Below, in pieces: positions 34,134-46,312 of a stretch of 64,000 nt of DNA. The notes under the pieces were generated by a model. It saw nothing but the letters and a program-made list of their open reading frames with translations, did no database searches and was not told where the DNA came from. Source of the DNA: Bidens hawaiensis (taxonomy: Eukaryota; Streptophyta; Magnoliopsida; Asterales; Asteraceae); assembly GCA_021521415.1 (NCBI GenBank), contig JAIQDT010000295.1:992001-1056000 (forward strand), given 5' to 3'. The translations under genes were made by a program, and so were the position numbers. Numbering within the stretch: the first letter of the stretch is position 1; every line of letters starts with the position of its first letter.

Positions 34134-34919
34134 TTCTTTGTCATAAAAAAAACCCGAACTCCGTTTTGAAGAATAGAGGCGATTTCCAGCAGTTCCTATA
34201 GGCGATTTCACCATCCTAACTCGTGTCAAGACCATATCTATGATCCATATCATCCGTATTGAAGATTCGATGATGTCGCGGCTCGGCTAATCTCCTAGAA
34301 TCGCACCCGAGATGTATAGTTTTTAACCTTTTACAGTTTTTCTCATGTGATTAAGAATACTTATGTTTTGTTATTGATGATTAATATATGATTATCGATG
34401 TTTGGTATTTCTGAGTGTTCGGTCGGTTTAGGTTTATGTTGGTCTGAACGATCTGTTACCAGTTTCTAGATAATTAGTCATATAACTATTTGGTTAGAAT
34501 GAATACGATAAAACATACAATTAACCTTAACCGAGTCACACTGGCGATGACTGTTTGATAACCAGTGTCGTGTGTAAAGTATTTGTTGATGTCTAAGGTT
34601 TTGTTTGATTGAGCAGTTTTCAGTTAATCCTTAATAATTAATCTGTTAGGTTGCATGAGATACTGTTGGTTGCTTACTTGAATTCCCGGGTGTTATTTGC
34701 TTTGTTAACTGTTTGAAATTCGTTTACTTGTTCATTGGTTAGTTCTCTGAATTTACTCAAAATTTCTTGTGTAATCAACACAAAAAATTAGTCACTTCAT
34801 AATATTAAATCTGTTACACGAATACATTGACCACATACTCCTTGTGATTTGATACCCTACTTGCTCTAACTATTTAGAATAATTAGGTTTTTGATTGACT
34901 CAAACGACGGTAATCAAAA

Positions 34920-34937
34920 TGGCGCCATTGCCGGGGA
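34920..34937 (+). promoter_or_regulatory. Primer-binding site of Athila
   Basis: TGGCGCCATTGCCGGGGA, the PBS type usually assigned to Asp tRNA in Athila elements, with one apparent change (CCATT for CCGTT). Confidence 0.8.
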
Positions 34938-35169
34938 GTTAGTGCGCTTAGTGTTTTTCGTGTTTTTTTTATTATTGTGTTTAATTTTAATTTTAGTTTT
35001 AATTTTGTTTTCAATTTTAAGTTTAATTTTTATTTTTCTGTATTTTGCGCGGGTTGTGTTAGTTGTGCAGATTACAAGTTTAAGCACACCCGCCATTCAG
35101 GCCGACAGTCCCGTTAATTTACGAGCCCGAAATAGAGAGGTTAGCTCCGCAGAACCGAGTTCAGAACAT

Positions 35170-37764
35170 AAATTTAGAGATGGAAGACCAGAACTAGAAC
35201 CAGTACCAACACGAAAACCAGAACCAGAACAATAACCAAAACCAAGACCCACTCCCACAAACCAACGCGTTTCACCCGGTTAACATACCTGACCTACCAT
35301 ACTTCAATAACCAAAATGACCAAAATCATTCAGCTCGTGCTTCCAGAACCCGAAACCAAAAACCAAGACGAAACCTAAACCTCAACTTTGACCGAGCCGG
35401 ACCAGTCGCTCCAAATAATAACCCCAACCGACGAGTTCGGATAAATCTTGATGATTTTCAGCCGAGTGTTCCAACAGAAGAGGAAGACGAAGGGGAAAAT
35501 CATAATGGAAACGAAGGTTTGTAGATCGATGATGAGGTAGATATTTGGGTTAGAAATAATCGGGCACTTGAGCTTGAGAACGCAGGTTTTGAGCAGGAAG
35601 ATGTGGGTTATGGTAATCGGGGTGAAGAGGTAGAAGAGTCGATTAATCGAAGACAGGCTGAACCAGTTAATAGAAATGGAATGGGTCGAGACAGGGTGAA
35701 TCGGGCGGAACGACCCGAGAGAGTTCGTGGTATTCAGGTTAACCGGGGAGGTATGGGAAACCCTGGGGGGTTTAGGAGGAATTATATGGCTCCGGTTCAG
35801 GCCGGCTATCTTGGACGGAGCATCCCCGTTGGTCCAACAGGAACGAGTGCAGGGACAACAAACTTTCAAGTCCCGGCTATCTTACATTAACATCGTTCCT
35901 CATTTCCACAGGTTGGCTTCGGATACTCGTATTCTCACTTAACCAATTTTTCGGCTATTTGCGGGTCTATTGGTGATGGTACATTTGATCAGGATGAAGT
36001 TCGGTTGTGATTATTCCAGTTTTCTCTAAAAGATAAAGCAAAACTCTGGTTTAATTCATTGCCGATGCACATTATCAGAAATTGGGCCGAGATACAATAG
36101 GTGTTTCTAAACGAGTTTTATTCACAGCCAAATACTATCGAGGCCCTTTCAGACATTCACAACTTTTCACAGTTCTCTGGTGAGTTATTTCATGAAGCTT
36201 TTACCAGTATAAAGATATGATCAGGAAATGCCCACATCACCAAATCAAACTGTGGGAACTGTAAAGTGTTTTGTTGATGGGTTGACATATGAGGACGGAA
36301 AGCATCTTAAGGCCTCGTGTAATGGGTTGTTGCTGAATCAGCCTGAGGAAGATTATTGGGATTTTCTAGAGTCTATGTGTGAGGATTCGAAATCTAAAGC
36401 AGCAGCTGAAAGACGAAGACGGGGTAATTCATCAAGGTCAGTTAAGTCAGTTGCGAGTGAGTCTAAAAGAATTACTGAGTTGGAAGGTGAACTGGCTGAG
36501 TTGAAAAAAAGGTAAGAAAAGAGAGGTCATGAAAGTTGGTGTTAAATTCCCGGTTGTGAAGATTGTGGTGATATCGGGCATAAGGAGAAATTTGCCCCGA
36601 GTATTATGATGATGTGGAGGATGACACGAGGAGGTTCATTATGCTTACGGGGATTCCAAAGGCCAAGGGTTCAATTCGAACACATATCACCCGGGCCTGA
36701 GGAATCACCCGAACTTTCGTTACGGGAACGCGTCTTCTCAGTTGAACCCGAACTTTCAGGGATCGAGTCAGAACAGATCGCAGGGTAATTACCGCCAGAG
36801 CGGTTATCAGCAGGGTTCGAGTAATCAGAATCGGGGATATAATAGAGACAGTAACCGGGGTGGTAATTCTTCGGGTAATCAGGATCAGCAGAGAGGGTCT
36901 TCGGGGAATTCGGATGAGTCGGTGCACTCAAAGTTGGATGCGTTGTTGAAAGTCATGACTGATCATAAAACTGAGACGAAGCAACAGTTCGAGTTACGAG
37001 ATAAGTCGTCAGAGGCAATGATGAAGCAGATTGGTCAGCTCGCTTCAGATGTGGCAAAGTTACAGAAGAACACGAGTCAACTCCCGAGCGACACCACAGT
37101 AAACCCGAACCACTACAGTTCCGGTTCGAAAAAGCACGTCAACCAGGTAAGTATTTTACGTAGTGGTAAAAAGTATGATAATAAAGTTGGGGTTCCACCA
37201 CCATGGGTTGAGGGGGTGGTGGAAGAAATTGATGAAAATCTCGTTAGTGATGACGAGCCGGAACTGATTAAACTAAATGAATCTAATAAAAGTGAAACTA
37301 AAAATAACAAACCGGGTTCAAAGGATGACACCAACAACTCTAAGGATAAGGAAAAGGTGAAAACCGTTCCATATCCCGATGCTTTGTTGGCGCCATCAAA
37401 GGCGAAGATGGCATCAAAACGAGGCCCACAACAAGAAGAAATGTGGGAAACGTTTAAACAAGTAAAAATTAACATTCCTCTTTTAGATGCCATAAAACAA
37501 ATTCCCGCCTATGCTAAGTACTTGAAAGAGTTGTGCACACAGAAAAGGAGTCATAAGATTCCTAAACAAATTGATTTTACTGATAATGTGAGTGCAATTC
37601 TTTCGGGTTCGCTCCCACCGAAGCTACAAGATCCGGGAACACCCATTATACCCATTCAAGTGGGTGATTTTAAAATGACTCGGGGGCTTCTAGATCTTAA
37701 AGCTAGCATCGGTATTCTCCCGGGAAGTCTATACGATCGGTATTCTCATGGTTGTTTTGGCTGA
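35170..37764 (+). pseudogene. gag: Athila gag and gag-protease linker, degraded
   Basis: 35170-35890 is an Asn/Gln/Arg-rich gag N-terminus with a stop near 35523. The gag core follows about 35900-36220 (FSLKDKAKLWFNSLP, WAEIQ, FLNEFYSQ) with several stops and frame changes. A CEDCGDIGH knuckle near 36560 has lost its last Cys. 36742-37764 is open: a Ser/Gly/Asn/Gln-rich stretch (36742-36925), a coiled region (LDALLKVMTDHKTETKQQF), the linker FKQVKINIPLLDAIKQIPAYAKYLKEL, and the start of protease (LLDLKASIGILPGS, where the active-site Gly is Lys). It ends in a frameshift near 37750. Confidence 0.85.
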
Positions 37765-39062
37765 CCAGACACCGAAACTTCGCCGAGGAATACTGACAGA
37801 TGTTATTGTTAAGGTGGAAGACTTTTATTTTCCAGTTAACTTTTTGGTCCTCGATTATGTTTCGGGTGAAAGGACCAAACAGCCTACGGTTATCCTTGGT
37901 AGACCATTTTTGGCTACTGCAAATGCCAACATTAATTGTAGAAATGGTACTGTTGACATGGCATTCGGTAACCGTAAGCTGAAAATTAATGTTTTCACAC
38001 GTGGAAATAATTCTCCGGTCGATGACGAGTGCTTCATGGCTGATGTCATTGACGAGTGCATCCCGCTATACGACTCTGTCTTCAGTTCGGATGGCATAGT
38101 GGAGACGTGTTTTTTGTTTGACAGGTTACAGGTGGAAACAGACAAGTTGCTGGAAGAGGAAGAAAAACAAATGGAGGTCGCAGCTGTGCGAGGAGACCGT
38201 CCACCATGGTCAGTTCAGGTGGAACCGCTTCCCGAGAAGATTGATACTGGGTTAAAACCGTTAATGCTGGAAGCACCGAAAGTCGAGCTGAAAGAGCTCC
38301 CAAAGAATTTAAAATATGCTTTTCTTGGTAAGAATAATACATTGCCTCTTATTATAGCTTCTAACTTATCTGTTGAAGAGGAAAATGCTTTGATGGCGGT
38401 ACTTATTGAACATAAGAAAGCAATCGGGTGGACGATCGTGGATCTGAAGGGAATCATTCCCTCAATTGTGATGCACCAAATTTTAACAGATCCGGCTGTA
38501 AAACCCGCACACGATGCTCAGCGGAGGTTGAACCCAAACATGAGGGAAATGGTGAAGAAAGAAGTGCTGAAATGGTTGGATGCTGGGATTATTTTTGCCA
38601 TCTCAGACAGCACGTGGGTGAGCCCGACACAGACAATACCAAAAAAGGCGGACATCCAAGTCGTCAAGGACGACTCAGGTAACGAGGTCGCCACCCGGTC
38701 GGTAACCAGGTGGCACATTTGTATTGACTATCGTAAAATAAACGCGGCAACATCGAAATATCACTTTTCGCTTCCGTTTATTGATCAAATTGGTGAAAAG
38801 TTATCTGGCCAAAAATTTTATTATTTTCTAGATGGGTATTCCTGGTATAACCATATAGTTATTCATCCTGAGGATCAAGAGAAGACCACGTTTACGTGCC
38901 CGTATTGCACATTCGCGTTTAGGCGAATGCCATTCGGGTTATGTAATGCCCTCGCCACCTTTTAGAGGTGCATGATGAGTATCTTTTTAGATATGGTGGG
39001 GGAGTCTTTGGAAATTTTCATGGATGATTTCTTGATTTTCGGCACTTCTTTCGAGTCATGTT
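37748..39062 (+). pseudogene. pol: Athila protease end and reverse transcriptase, broken
   Basis: The frame begins within protease (YFPVNFLVLD, VILGRPFLATA). After a linker comes RT with WVSPTQTIPKK, WHICIDYRKIN, FLDGYSWYNHIVI (motif A) and FRRMPFGLCNALATF. A TAG at 38963-38965 replaces an expected Gln codon (a C-to-T change would explain it). The same frame continues as RCMMSIFLDM and the catalytic IFMDDFLIFG (about 38969-39050). A frameshift near 39060 leads to the RT connection. The catalytic Asp pair is retained, but the ORF is dead. Confidence 0.9.
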
Positions 39063-39968
39063 TAAAAACCAACTCGAAAGAGTTTTGAAAAGATGTGTCG
39101 AAACAAACTTGGTTCTTAGTTGGGAAAAGAGCCATTTTATGGTCAAATATGGAATTGTATTGGGCCATGTTGTTTCGAGTCGTGGGATAGAGGTGGATCG
39201 GGCTAAGGTCCAAGTCATTTCTACTCTACCTCATCCCACCAATGTCAAAGGCATTAGATCGTTTATGGGGCATGCCGGGTTTTATAGACGATTTATTAAG
39301 GGTTTAGTGACATTACCAAACCTTTATGTAATTTATTACTTAAGGATGCCCCATTTGACTTTAATGATGAAGGTGCTAAGGCTTTTTACATTTTGAAATT
39401 AAAACTAGTTGAAGCCCTGATCTTGAAATCACCCGATTTGAGTTTACCTTTTGAAATAATATGTGATGCAAGTGATTACGCGGTCGGGGCTATTTTGGGT
39501 CAACGGGTTGACAAGAAACCCGTTGCTATATACTATGCAAGTAAAACCCTCTCGGATGCTCAATTGAATTATACCACAACGGAGAAGGAGTTACTAGCAG
39601 TAGTATATGCTCTAGATAAATTCCGGTCTTATATTTGGGGTAATAAAGTTATTTTATATTCTGACCATTCTGCTGTCAGGTACCTCATGGACAAAAAGGA
39701 TGTAAAACCGAGGCTTATCAGATGGGTTTTGCTGTTGCAGGAATTTGATCTAGAGATTCGGGACAAGAAAGGGAGTGAAAATGTTGTTGCAGATCACTTG
39801 TCCCGAATTATGGTGGAAAATGAGGACACAGATGAGCCCATTAACGAGACCTTCCCGGATGAGCATATTCTAGCAGTTTCACAAAATCCCTGGTTTGCTC
39901 AATTGTTAATTTTAAAGTTGCAGGCGATTTACCAGAGCATTGGCCGAGGAGAAAGAAGAAACAGTTGA
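39063..39968 (+). pseudogene. pol: Athila RT connection and RNase H, broken
   Basis: 39063-39330 encodes the RT thumb region ([34 protein letters not shown]). A frameshift near 39330 leads to RNase H at 39393-39968 with [40 protein letters not shown] and a DHLSR tail. These hold the acidic residues that cut RNA in RNA/DNA hybrids. The ORF runs out of frame after QNPWFAQ near 39900. Confidence 0.9.
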
Positions 39969-41191
39969 TGTCCCAAGCTAAACAGTACATTTGGGACGAT
40001 CCAGATTTATTTAAAATCAGCGCAGATCAGATGATGCATACCTGAGGAGGATGTCAGAGTGGTGTTGGAACAGGCACATTCGTCTGTGTGTGGTGGTCAT
40101 TTTAATGGCCAGAAAACTGCTCAAAAAGTTTTAACGAGTGGTTTCTTTTGGCCATCCTTGTTTAAGGATGCTCACGAGTTTGCGACACACTGTTTAAATT
40201 GTCAACAACTCGGGAGTATTTCAAAGAGGGACGACATGCCCTTGAAACCGATCTTTGTTGTTGATATTTTTGATGTTTGGGGGATCGATTTCATGGGCCC
40301 GTTTCCTAACTCGCACGGTAATCTGTATATCCTAGTGGCCGTTGATTATGTGTCTAAATTGGTCGAGGCAATAGCCACTATGACAAATGATCATACAGTC
40401 GTTTGCAATTTCGTTCAAAGTAATATTTTCTTGAGATTTGGAGTCCCCCGAACTATCATAAGTGATGGGGGATCTCATTTTAAGAATTTTAAATTCGGGA
40501 AATTGCTTAAACGATACGGTGTTGATCACAGAATAGCAACTCCTTACCGTCCACAAACGAGTGGACAAGTTGAGGTTTCTAATAGGCAAATTAAACAAAT
40601 TTGCAGAAAACCATTCGGGCGGACCGAAAAGATTTGTCAACTAAGTTGACTGATGCTCTATAGGCCTACCGAACTGCTTATAAAACGCCAATTGGAACCA
40701 CTCCTTATAGACTTGTGTATGGAAATGATTGCCATTTACCAGTTGAAATGGCACAAAGAGCATTTTGGGCTACTAAACAGGTTAATATGGATTATGATGA
40801 TGCAGGTAAAGCGAGGAAATTGGCTTTGTGCGAGATCGAGGAGTTGGGAGACGAGGCATACGATTGCGCGTCCACTTACAAGGCAAAGATGAAGAAAGTT
40901 CATGATGCTAATATCCGGTTGAAGAATTTTGAAGTTGGTCACCGAGTGTGGTTGTACAACACGAGAATGAAACTCTTCCCGGGCAAGTTAAGAAGTAAAT
41001 GGACGGGCCCGTACTCGATTGTAAGAGTCGGGAATCATGGTCAGTATGAGATTGAAGATTTTGATGATCATTTGAGACAAGTGGTAAATGGCTATAGACT
41101 GAAGCCATATTTGGAGATGAATGACATACACGAGCTGGATGAGGAATCGGTGAATTTCGTTGTGACTTCACCTGTTTATGAAGATAATTGA
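39960..41191 (+). pseudogene. pol: Athila integrase, broken
   Basis: The zinc-binding H2C2 region ([15 protein letters not shown]) begins the open frame at 40059. The catalytic core has [17 protein letters not shown] and [13 protein letters not shown], which carry D, D and E. A stop at 40647 and a frame change lead to the C-terminal part at 40663-41191 ([59 protein letters not shown]). Its position directly before the env-position region is normal for Athila. Confidence 0.92.
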
Positions 41192-41331
41192 GTTTGAAGC
41201 ACTGTCGAGCTGTAGACTTTAAATTTAGCGCTTACGAGAGGCAACCCGGGGTCGGTAAGTGTCTTTCCAGTTTGATTTATTTTTATTGAGTCGTGTACTT
41301 GATGTTGTCTCGAGTTTTGTGCAGTAAACGC

Positions 41332-41343
41332 CAAGTGTGGGGA
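41332..41343 (+). promoter_or_regulatory. Internal polypurine-like motif after integrase
   Basis: CAAGTGTGGGGA repeats the core of the 3' polypurine tract (AAGTGTGGGGATG at 46300-46312). Another copy is at 44993-45006. Confidence 0.5.
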
Positions 41344-41496
41344 AGCTTGTTGAAGAATGGGAAATTAGAGAAATTCTGTAAGCATTGGTTTAGCACACGT
41401 CACTCCAGGTATGTAAAGGTATTTTGACTTTTGAACGTGTCCAGGGTGATGTCGGGATGCCAAAACAGGTATATTTTTTAAAATTTAAATTCTGAT

Positions 41497-41660
41497 TTCG
41501 CGGTACGCGATGGGCATGGCATAACATTCCATCGCGGTACGTAATGGGTTTAAAAACCCTAATTGACTAAATTGGGCGGCGGTACGCTCCCAATCTGATT
41601 TTTGACCCATCGCGTATCGCGATGGGCCTTGGAGCTCCGCCGACCCGGGTTCTTTATAAC
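41497..41660 (+). promoter_or_regulatory. Internal promoter-like module of Athila: four palindromes plus TTTATAAC
   Basis: Four palindromes of the U3 type recur here: TCGCGGTACGCGATGGG (41498-41514, left arm shortened), CCATCGCGGTACGTAATGG (41529-41547), ATTGGG...CCCAAT (41571-41593) and arms CCCATCGCG/CGCGATGGG (41606-41626). TTTATAAC follows at 41653-41660, then a CT-rich leader. The flanks do not resemble the LTR, so this is not simply an inserted LTR piece. I infer a promoter for the downstream env-position ORF. Confidence 0.6.
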
Positions 41661-42791
41661 CGTCTTCTTCTTATTTCTTTCTTTCTTTCTTCTCTTCTTC
41701 TTCTCTTCTTCTCCCTCCCTTTCCCGTCTTCCCTTCGATCAACCAACACCACCGTCCAGTCATCATCATCATTCATCCATCCTACCACCAATAACCACCG
41801 CATCACCGCACCGCCTTCCTACCACCCCCAACAACCCACCGTCTACCTACCACTACACCACCACAACACCACCACCACCGTTCGACCACCACCGCCACTG
41901 TTCCGACGAATCATCACCACAATCAACACCAGCCACCATCAACTCCACTGCCTCCGTTAGTAGTATTATTCTGTTTGGCTTTCCAATCCGATATCGAGGT
42001 AAGTGTTTATTAGTATTATATTATTTTTCGTCGGTTTATTGAGTTTGTCGAGTACAATTTGCGGGATGGTTGGGTTTACAATATCGGGTTACGGGATCGA
42101 CTTTGAAGTTAGGTTTCGAAGTTTGGGTTCGTGTGTTAGTTTGTTAAAGTAGGTGGTGGGATTTTCGGACGATATGGTATTTATGAGTACTTTGGGATTA
42201 TGGTTTACGGGTTGTTCGGATTGGTTATTCGGTTGACTAATCGAGATTGTTCAATGTGACGAGTCGGGGTTTGAGGTTCACATTTAAAGATCATTATTTT
42301 ATTATAAAATAAATGATAGTGTTTGTTCCTTATTAAAATATTTATGTGAACGTATTTTTAAATATTATATTAATACTTCAAAACCCAACTCGACATATTA
42401 GTTGTTTTCTTTGCACGTTTTTCGAGACAGTTGGTCAATTTGTGTCAAGTATGTTAGTTTGTCTTTTGTTTTGTTTCGTTGTGTGTGGTTAATCGAGTTG
42501 TGTCGAGTCACGTTTGTTTGTGTTTTGTTAATCGAGTCTCGGGGATACCGTGACAGTTTGAATTGTTAATTGATTACCCGCCCGTACTCAATCTCCATTC
42601 GGGCGGGTTAATCTGGTTTTTAGATATACGCACAGAGTGTCCCCGAATTTTCGTCTTTATTTATTTTTATTTCTATTTTAATTTTTATTAATATTTTAAT
42701 ATTATTTTATTATTTTGGACGACCGCGACTGAAATGCTATACGATCGTCGCCATATTAACTTATCTAACTTGCTTTCTTGAGTTTGCAGAT
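41661..42791 (+). promoter_or_regulatory. 5' leader with intron for the env-position ORF
   Basis: A TTCTT/CTTCT-rich leader (41661-41730) and a CCACC/ATCACC-rich stretch (41740-41960) end in the strong donor CGAG|GTAAGTG (GT at 41999). The acceptor TTGAGTTTGCAG ends at 42789, two bases before the ATG of the ORF, giving a 791-bp T-rich intron. A frame open through 41602-42042 is Ser/Pro/His/Thr low-complexity and is probably untranslated leader. Confidence 0.55.
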
Positions 42792-44213
42792 ATGGCTGAT
42801 GCACCAGCGCCTAGACGGCGAAAGAGGCAGCGGACTGACCCTCGTGTCATGCGCTATGACATTGATGAGGTGCAGATAGTCGATGGCATCGAGCCAGCAG
42901 ATATCATGGGTAATGGGCGTATTCCCCATCAGGTTCTCCGATTTTATCTCACATCAAAGGAGTACACCAGATTGCAGCGGATCCGACAGATGCAGCTTCT
43001 TCACCACCGTTCATTTGATTGGACATTGCTGCGTCAATTGGATATTGACACCCAGGTACAGCCACTATTGACTGCTCTGTGGGCAGATGTGCTTGCATGT
43101 GACTCGATTCCGTATGTCGAGCTCACACGTGAGTTTTATTCGACCTTTGAATTTACGCCCATGGAGTTCATTGAACCACGCACAGTTTCATTCTCACCGG
43201 GACGATAGTTATACGAGATGTCAGTCCTAGATTTTGCCGTGGCCACTGGATTTTATACGGCCGAGGAGGTTCAGGCGCCTGCATTTCTGCAGAGTATACG
43301 TGGTTACACGACACATACTCAAGACCCCCGTGAGCCAGTGCTCACGGAGGCCCAGCTCGGCCAGTATTGGGCGGAGATCGCCGACGGGGCCCGCTCCATT
43401 TTTGTTGTAGAGTCGTCTATTCGGGACCCCGTCCATCGCTACATTCACAGGATCATTGCATGTACTCTCGTCGGTCGACATTCGGGCCACGAGAAGTGAA
43501 GCAACTTAGATCTCCTGTGTTTATATTCTATTTTTGGCCAGCGACCGGCCAATGTGGCGATGCTCCTTCTCACTTCATTCGCTCGGTGTAGCAGACTACA
43601 GGGATCCTCGGCACACTTACCCTTAGGGCCTTATATTACGAGGATCGCCGACCGGCTTTGGGTTTTTGAGCATTATCCGACTCGATATTTTACGCGGGGG
43701 CCACCTATAGGCGTTTTTGGGTTATTGGAGGCCCGCCGGGCGGGGATCGTTGAGGAGCATGATCCACCAGCTTTAGTCCCGGTCCGACAGGGTCCATAGG
43801 CACCACCACCAGAGGGATTGGAGGCTGCAGATTCTCTTCAAAGAGGTATTCCGACACACCGGCAGCGTCGTCCGACTCCACATATCATGCTACCACAGCA
43901 GCAGCATTCACTCCGAGAGACATCAGCATCTTCCTCACGCCAGCCGTAGCAGCCCGTCACATTGGCTATGATATATCAGACGCAGTCGGAGATCCAGGAG
44001 GAGGCTCGAGTCCATCGACAGGAGGTTCGGCCCGAGATGGCGGAGGCCCGAGCACATAGTCTGGAGATGTGGGCCCATCTGGCCCGCCATGATGATTATT
44101 CTTGTTTGTTATTTCTTTCTTGGCAGGTACCGCTCCCGCAGTCATTGATTATCACAGCGGAGCAGCCTGTGGATCCGCAGGATGAGGCAGCTGATGATCC
44201 GCCAGCACAGTAG
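42792..44213 (+). pseudogene. Athila env-position ORF (ATHILA ORF-1 family-like), four nonsense codons
   Basis: One uninterrupted register of 474 codons, without any frameshift, runs from MADAPAPRRRKRQR to a TAG at 44211-44213. In it are four in-frame stops: TAG 43206, TGA 43497, TAG 43797 and TAG 43947. Each is explained by one C-to-T change. The N-terminus has a basic RRRKRQR stretch that could be a nuclear signal. The middle resembles the ATHILA ORF-1 family (EFYSTFEFTP, LDFAVATGFYTAEEV, YWAEIADG, IRDPVHRYIHRIIACTL, GPYITRIADRL). The C-terminus is Gln/Glu/His-rich. I see no signal peptide or clear membrane anchor, so 'env' describes position only. Confidence 0.7.
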
Positions 44214-46297
44214 CTTTTTGGTTACCTTTTTCACTTTATTTTGTTTTTATTAGTATCATGGTTTGTATTATATTATATTATATTTTGGGGATTCATGTAT
44301 GGGTAACTGGTTGGGCGTCATTTTTATATTTCTTTTGTTGCTGCTGTGTTTGATTTATTTGTATATATTGTTGTAATCGAACTTTGTGGGTGTTGTTCGC
44401 TATAAACCCTCACGAGACCCCACTCGTCCTCTCGGGCTACCGGGGGGTACAGGGCTTTTTGCATATGCTAAATGCAATCAAGATTCCTACGAAAGTGAGT
44501 TAGGTCTTTTAACGTTTTTAACTAACTTAACTGAATTTCTTATGAAACGACTTTATTTGGCTCGGTAATTGTTTTAACAAAATTAATAAATAGACATTTT
44601 CATAACTCTTAAAAGACCTATGTCTTACACTTGTGAGAAGCTTGCTTCTACACGTCTCGAGATTTTGCAGGTTCGATTAACAGTTTGGTAATTGGATGAG
44701 ACTAGAGTATACGAGTGTTTTTTAGAGTTCGCGAGCCGACTGGTCCTTCTCAGTCCCGTTGATATCAGGTGATTTCAGTTTCATAATTTGTTTTGTTTTT
44801 ATTACTTTAAATGTTAAAAGTGTAATTGTATAATTATTAGTTGAGCCGCCACATTTGAGCCCCGAATTTTAAAATTGCTTAATACACAAAAAGTCAAGTT
44901 CAACCCCGTCCCTCAAATGTTCATTAATTGTTTTATCATTTTTAACTTTGAGGACAAGGTTAAATGTTCTTACATTGAGGACAATGTAAACCTCAAGTGT
45001 GGGGATGGGGGAAATTTGAAAAATTTTAGCCCGATAGTACATCGAAGAGTGTTCAGAAACCAAAGTTGTTAACTGTTAATTATTGCCATTAATGCCAAGT
45101 TATAGGTTTCTGGTCATGGTTGGTTTATCAGCTTTTCATTAGTCTTACTCACAAATGTTTTTATAACGAGAAGTTGAAAATGGGGTCGTTTAGGCGGGGA
45201 TAACGAGTCAAGGGGACGGGTATACATGTTTCAAATCGGCAACCCATTATTCCAAACATATTGTGAGATGGCCCCATATAATTAATACACATACTATATA
45301 ATAGATATAAAACATGTCTTACACCATTGATTGAGGGAAACCAGTATTTTTTATAGAGTTAGAACTTGCTTGTCACATGCTTATCAAGATCTTAATACCA
45401 CCACCTGAATGGAGATTAGGACTTTAGAAAACCTTTACATACACTTTTCCTCCACTAAATAAATTTCCTTACTCGACATTGTTCCCCTAGGAGCCCGTTT
45501 GGACCTCATTCCTGTTTATTTGCTAAACCAGACATTACACACCATTTCGGCCTTGGCCTTCATTATATTGTAACCCTGTGTGATGAAATCCAGTTCGTTA
45601 TCGAGTAGTATATAGTCAGTTGCTGAGCATAGTACACAATGTACATATGTCTCGGTTGAGTTGTAAATATGTGTTTATCAGAGTTTTATAATTATTTGCT
45701 TCAGCGTATTGTCTATCAGTTGAAAAAAAAATTGAAAAAAAAAATCCAGCAAAACGCCAAAAAGAAAGTCACCACTTATTTAGTTATGTAATTAGCAGTC
45801 TGTTTGTTTTTTTTTCAGTTGTCTGTGTATTTGTTTAACTGGGTTTCATCCACCTTAGTCACTAAATATGCTTATTCCGCACCCAACCTAAGCCTCAGCA
45901 AAACCCTAGTCCGAGTCTTTATGCAACCGGTGGGTAATGGGTGGAGATAAGACTGACCTGCAAGCTTATTAAGTTGTGACTCATAGTTGGTATTTGAGGG
46001 TAGAGACATATACTGGCACAACTTTTGCTAGTCCATATATTAAACCGAGAGGAGTGTTGATAGTGTGAGGGGTATGAGCATGTATGCCTTAACCGGAAAC
46101 AAAGTACACTTCTCTGGACGGCTCTATTGTTTTTATTATAGCATTTAACCGTATTTGTGAGATGTTAGTCTAAAAACAGTGCCAGTCTGGGAAACTGGGT
46201 ATGACTTTAAACCTTACTAGTATTAATCGCGATAATCTACATACCTATTTTGGAGGTCGATGTTTGCTTTAAAGTTTTGCTTGAGGGCAAGCAAAAG
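44214..46297. other. Athila 3' non-coding region
   Basis: About 2 kb without coding support. It holds a second polypurine-like motif (44993-45006) and, from about 45985, the sequence shared with the truncated Athila tail at 17088-17411. Confidence 0.6.
44993..45006 (+). promoter_or_regulatory. Second internal polypurine-like motif
   Basis: CAAGTGTGGGGATG, with a G-rich continuation, matches the terminal tract at 46300-46312. Confidence 0.5.
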
Positions 46298-46299
46298 AT

Positions 46300-46312
46300 A
46301 AGTGTGGGGATG
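46300..46312 (+). promoter_or_regulatory. Terminal polypurine tract of Athila
   Basis: AAGTGTGGGGATG directly precedes the 3' LTR start TGATGGTCGG. Confidence 0.85.

Larger units (their letters stand above)
33762..34916 (+). repeat. 5' LTR of Athila
   Basis: 1155 bp. U3 holds four palindromes (33973-34105) followed by TTTATAAC (34126-34133). The end is ..ACGACGGTAATCA, then AAA and the PBS. Confidence 0.93.

Noticed and set aside
34891..35235. Membrane protein ORF spanning the Athila primer-binding site
   Set aside because: The hydrophobic stretch comes from a TTTTAATTTTA-rich leader after the PBS; it is untranslated leader, not a gene.
41602..42042. Hydrophobic then Ser/Pro/His/Thr-rich ORF as a secreted protein or signal peptide
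   Set aside because: It is low-complexity CT/CCA repeat sequence between a TATA-like box and a strong splice donor, which fits an untranslated leader better.
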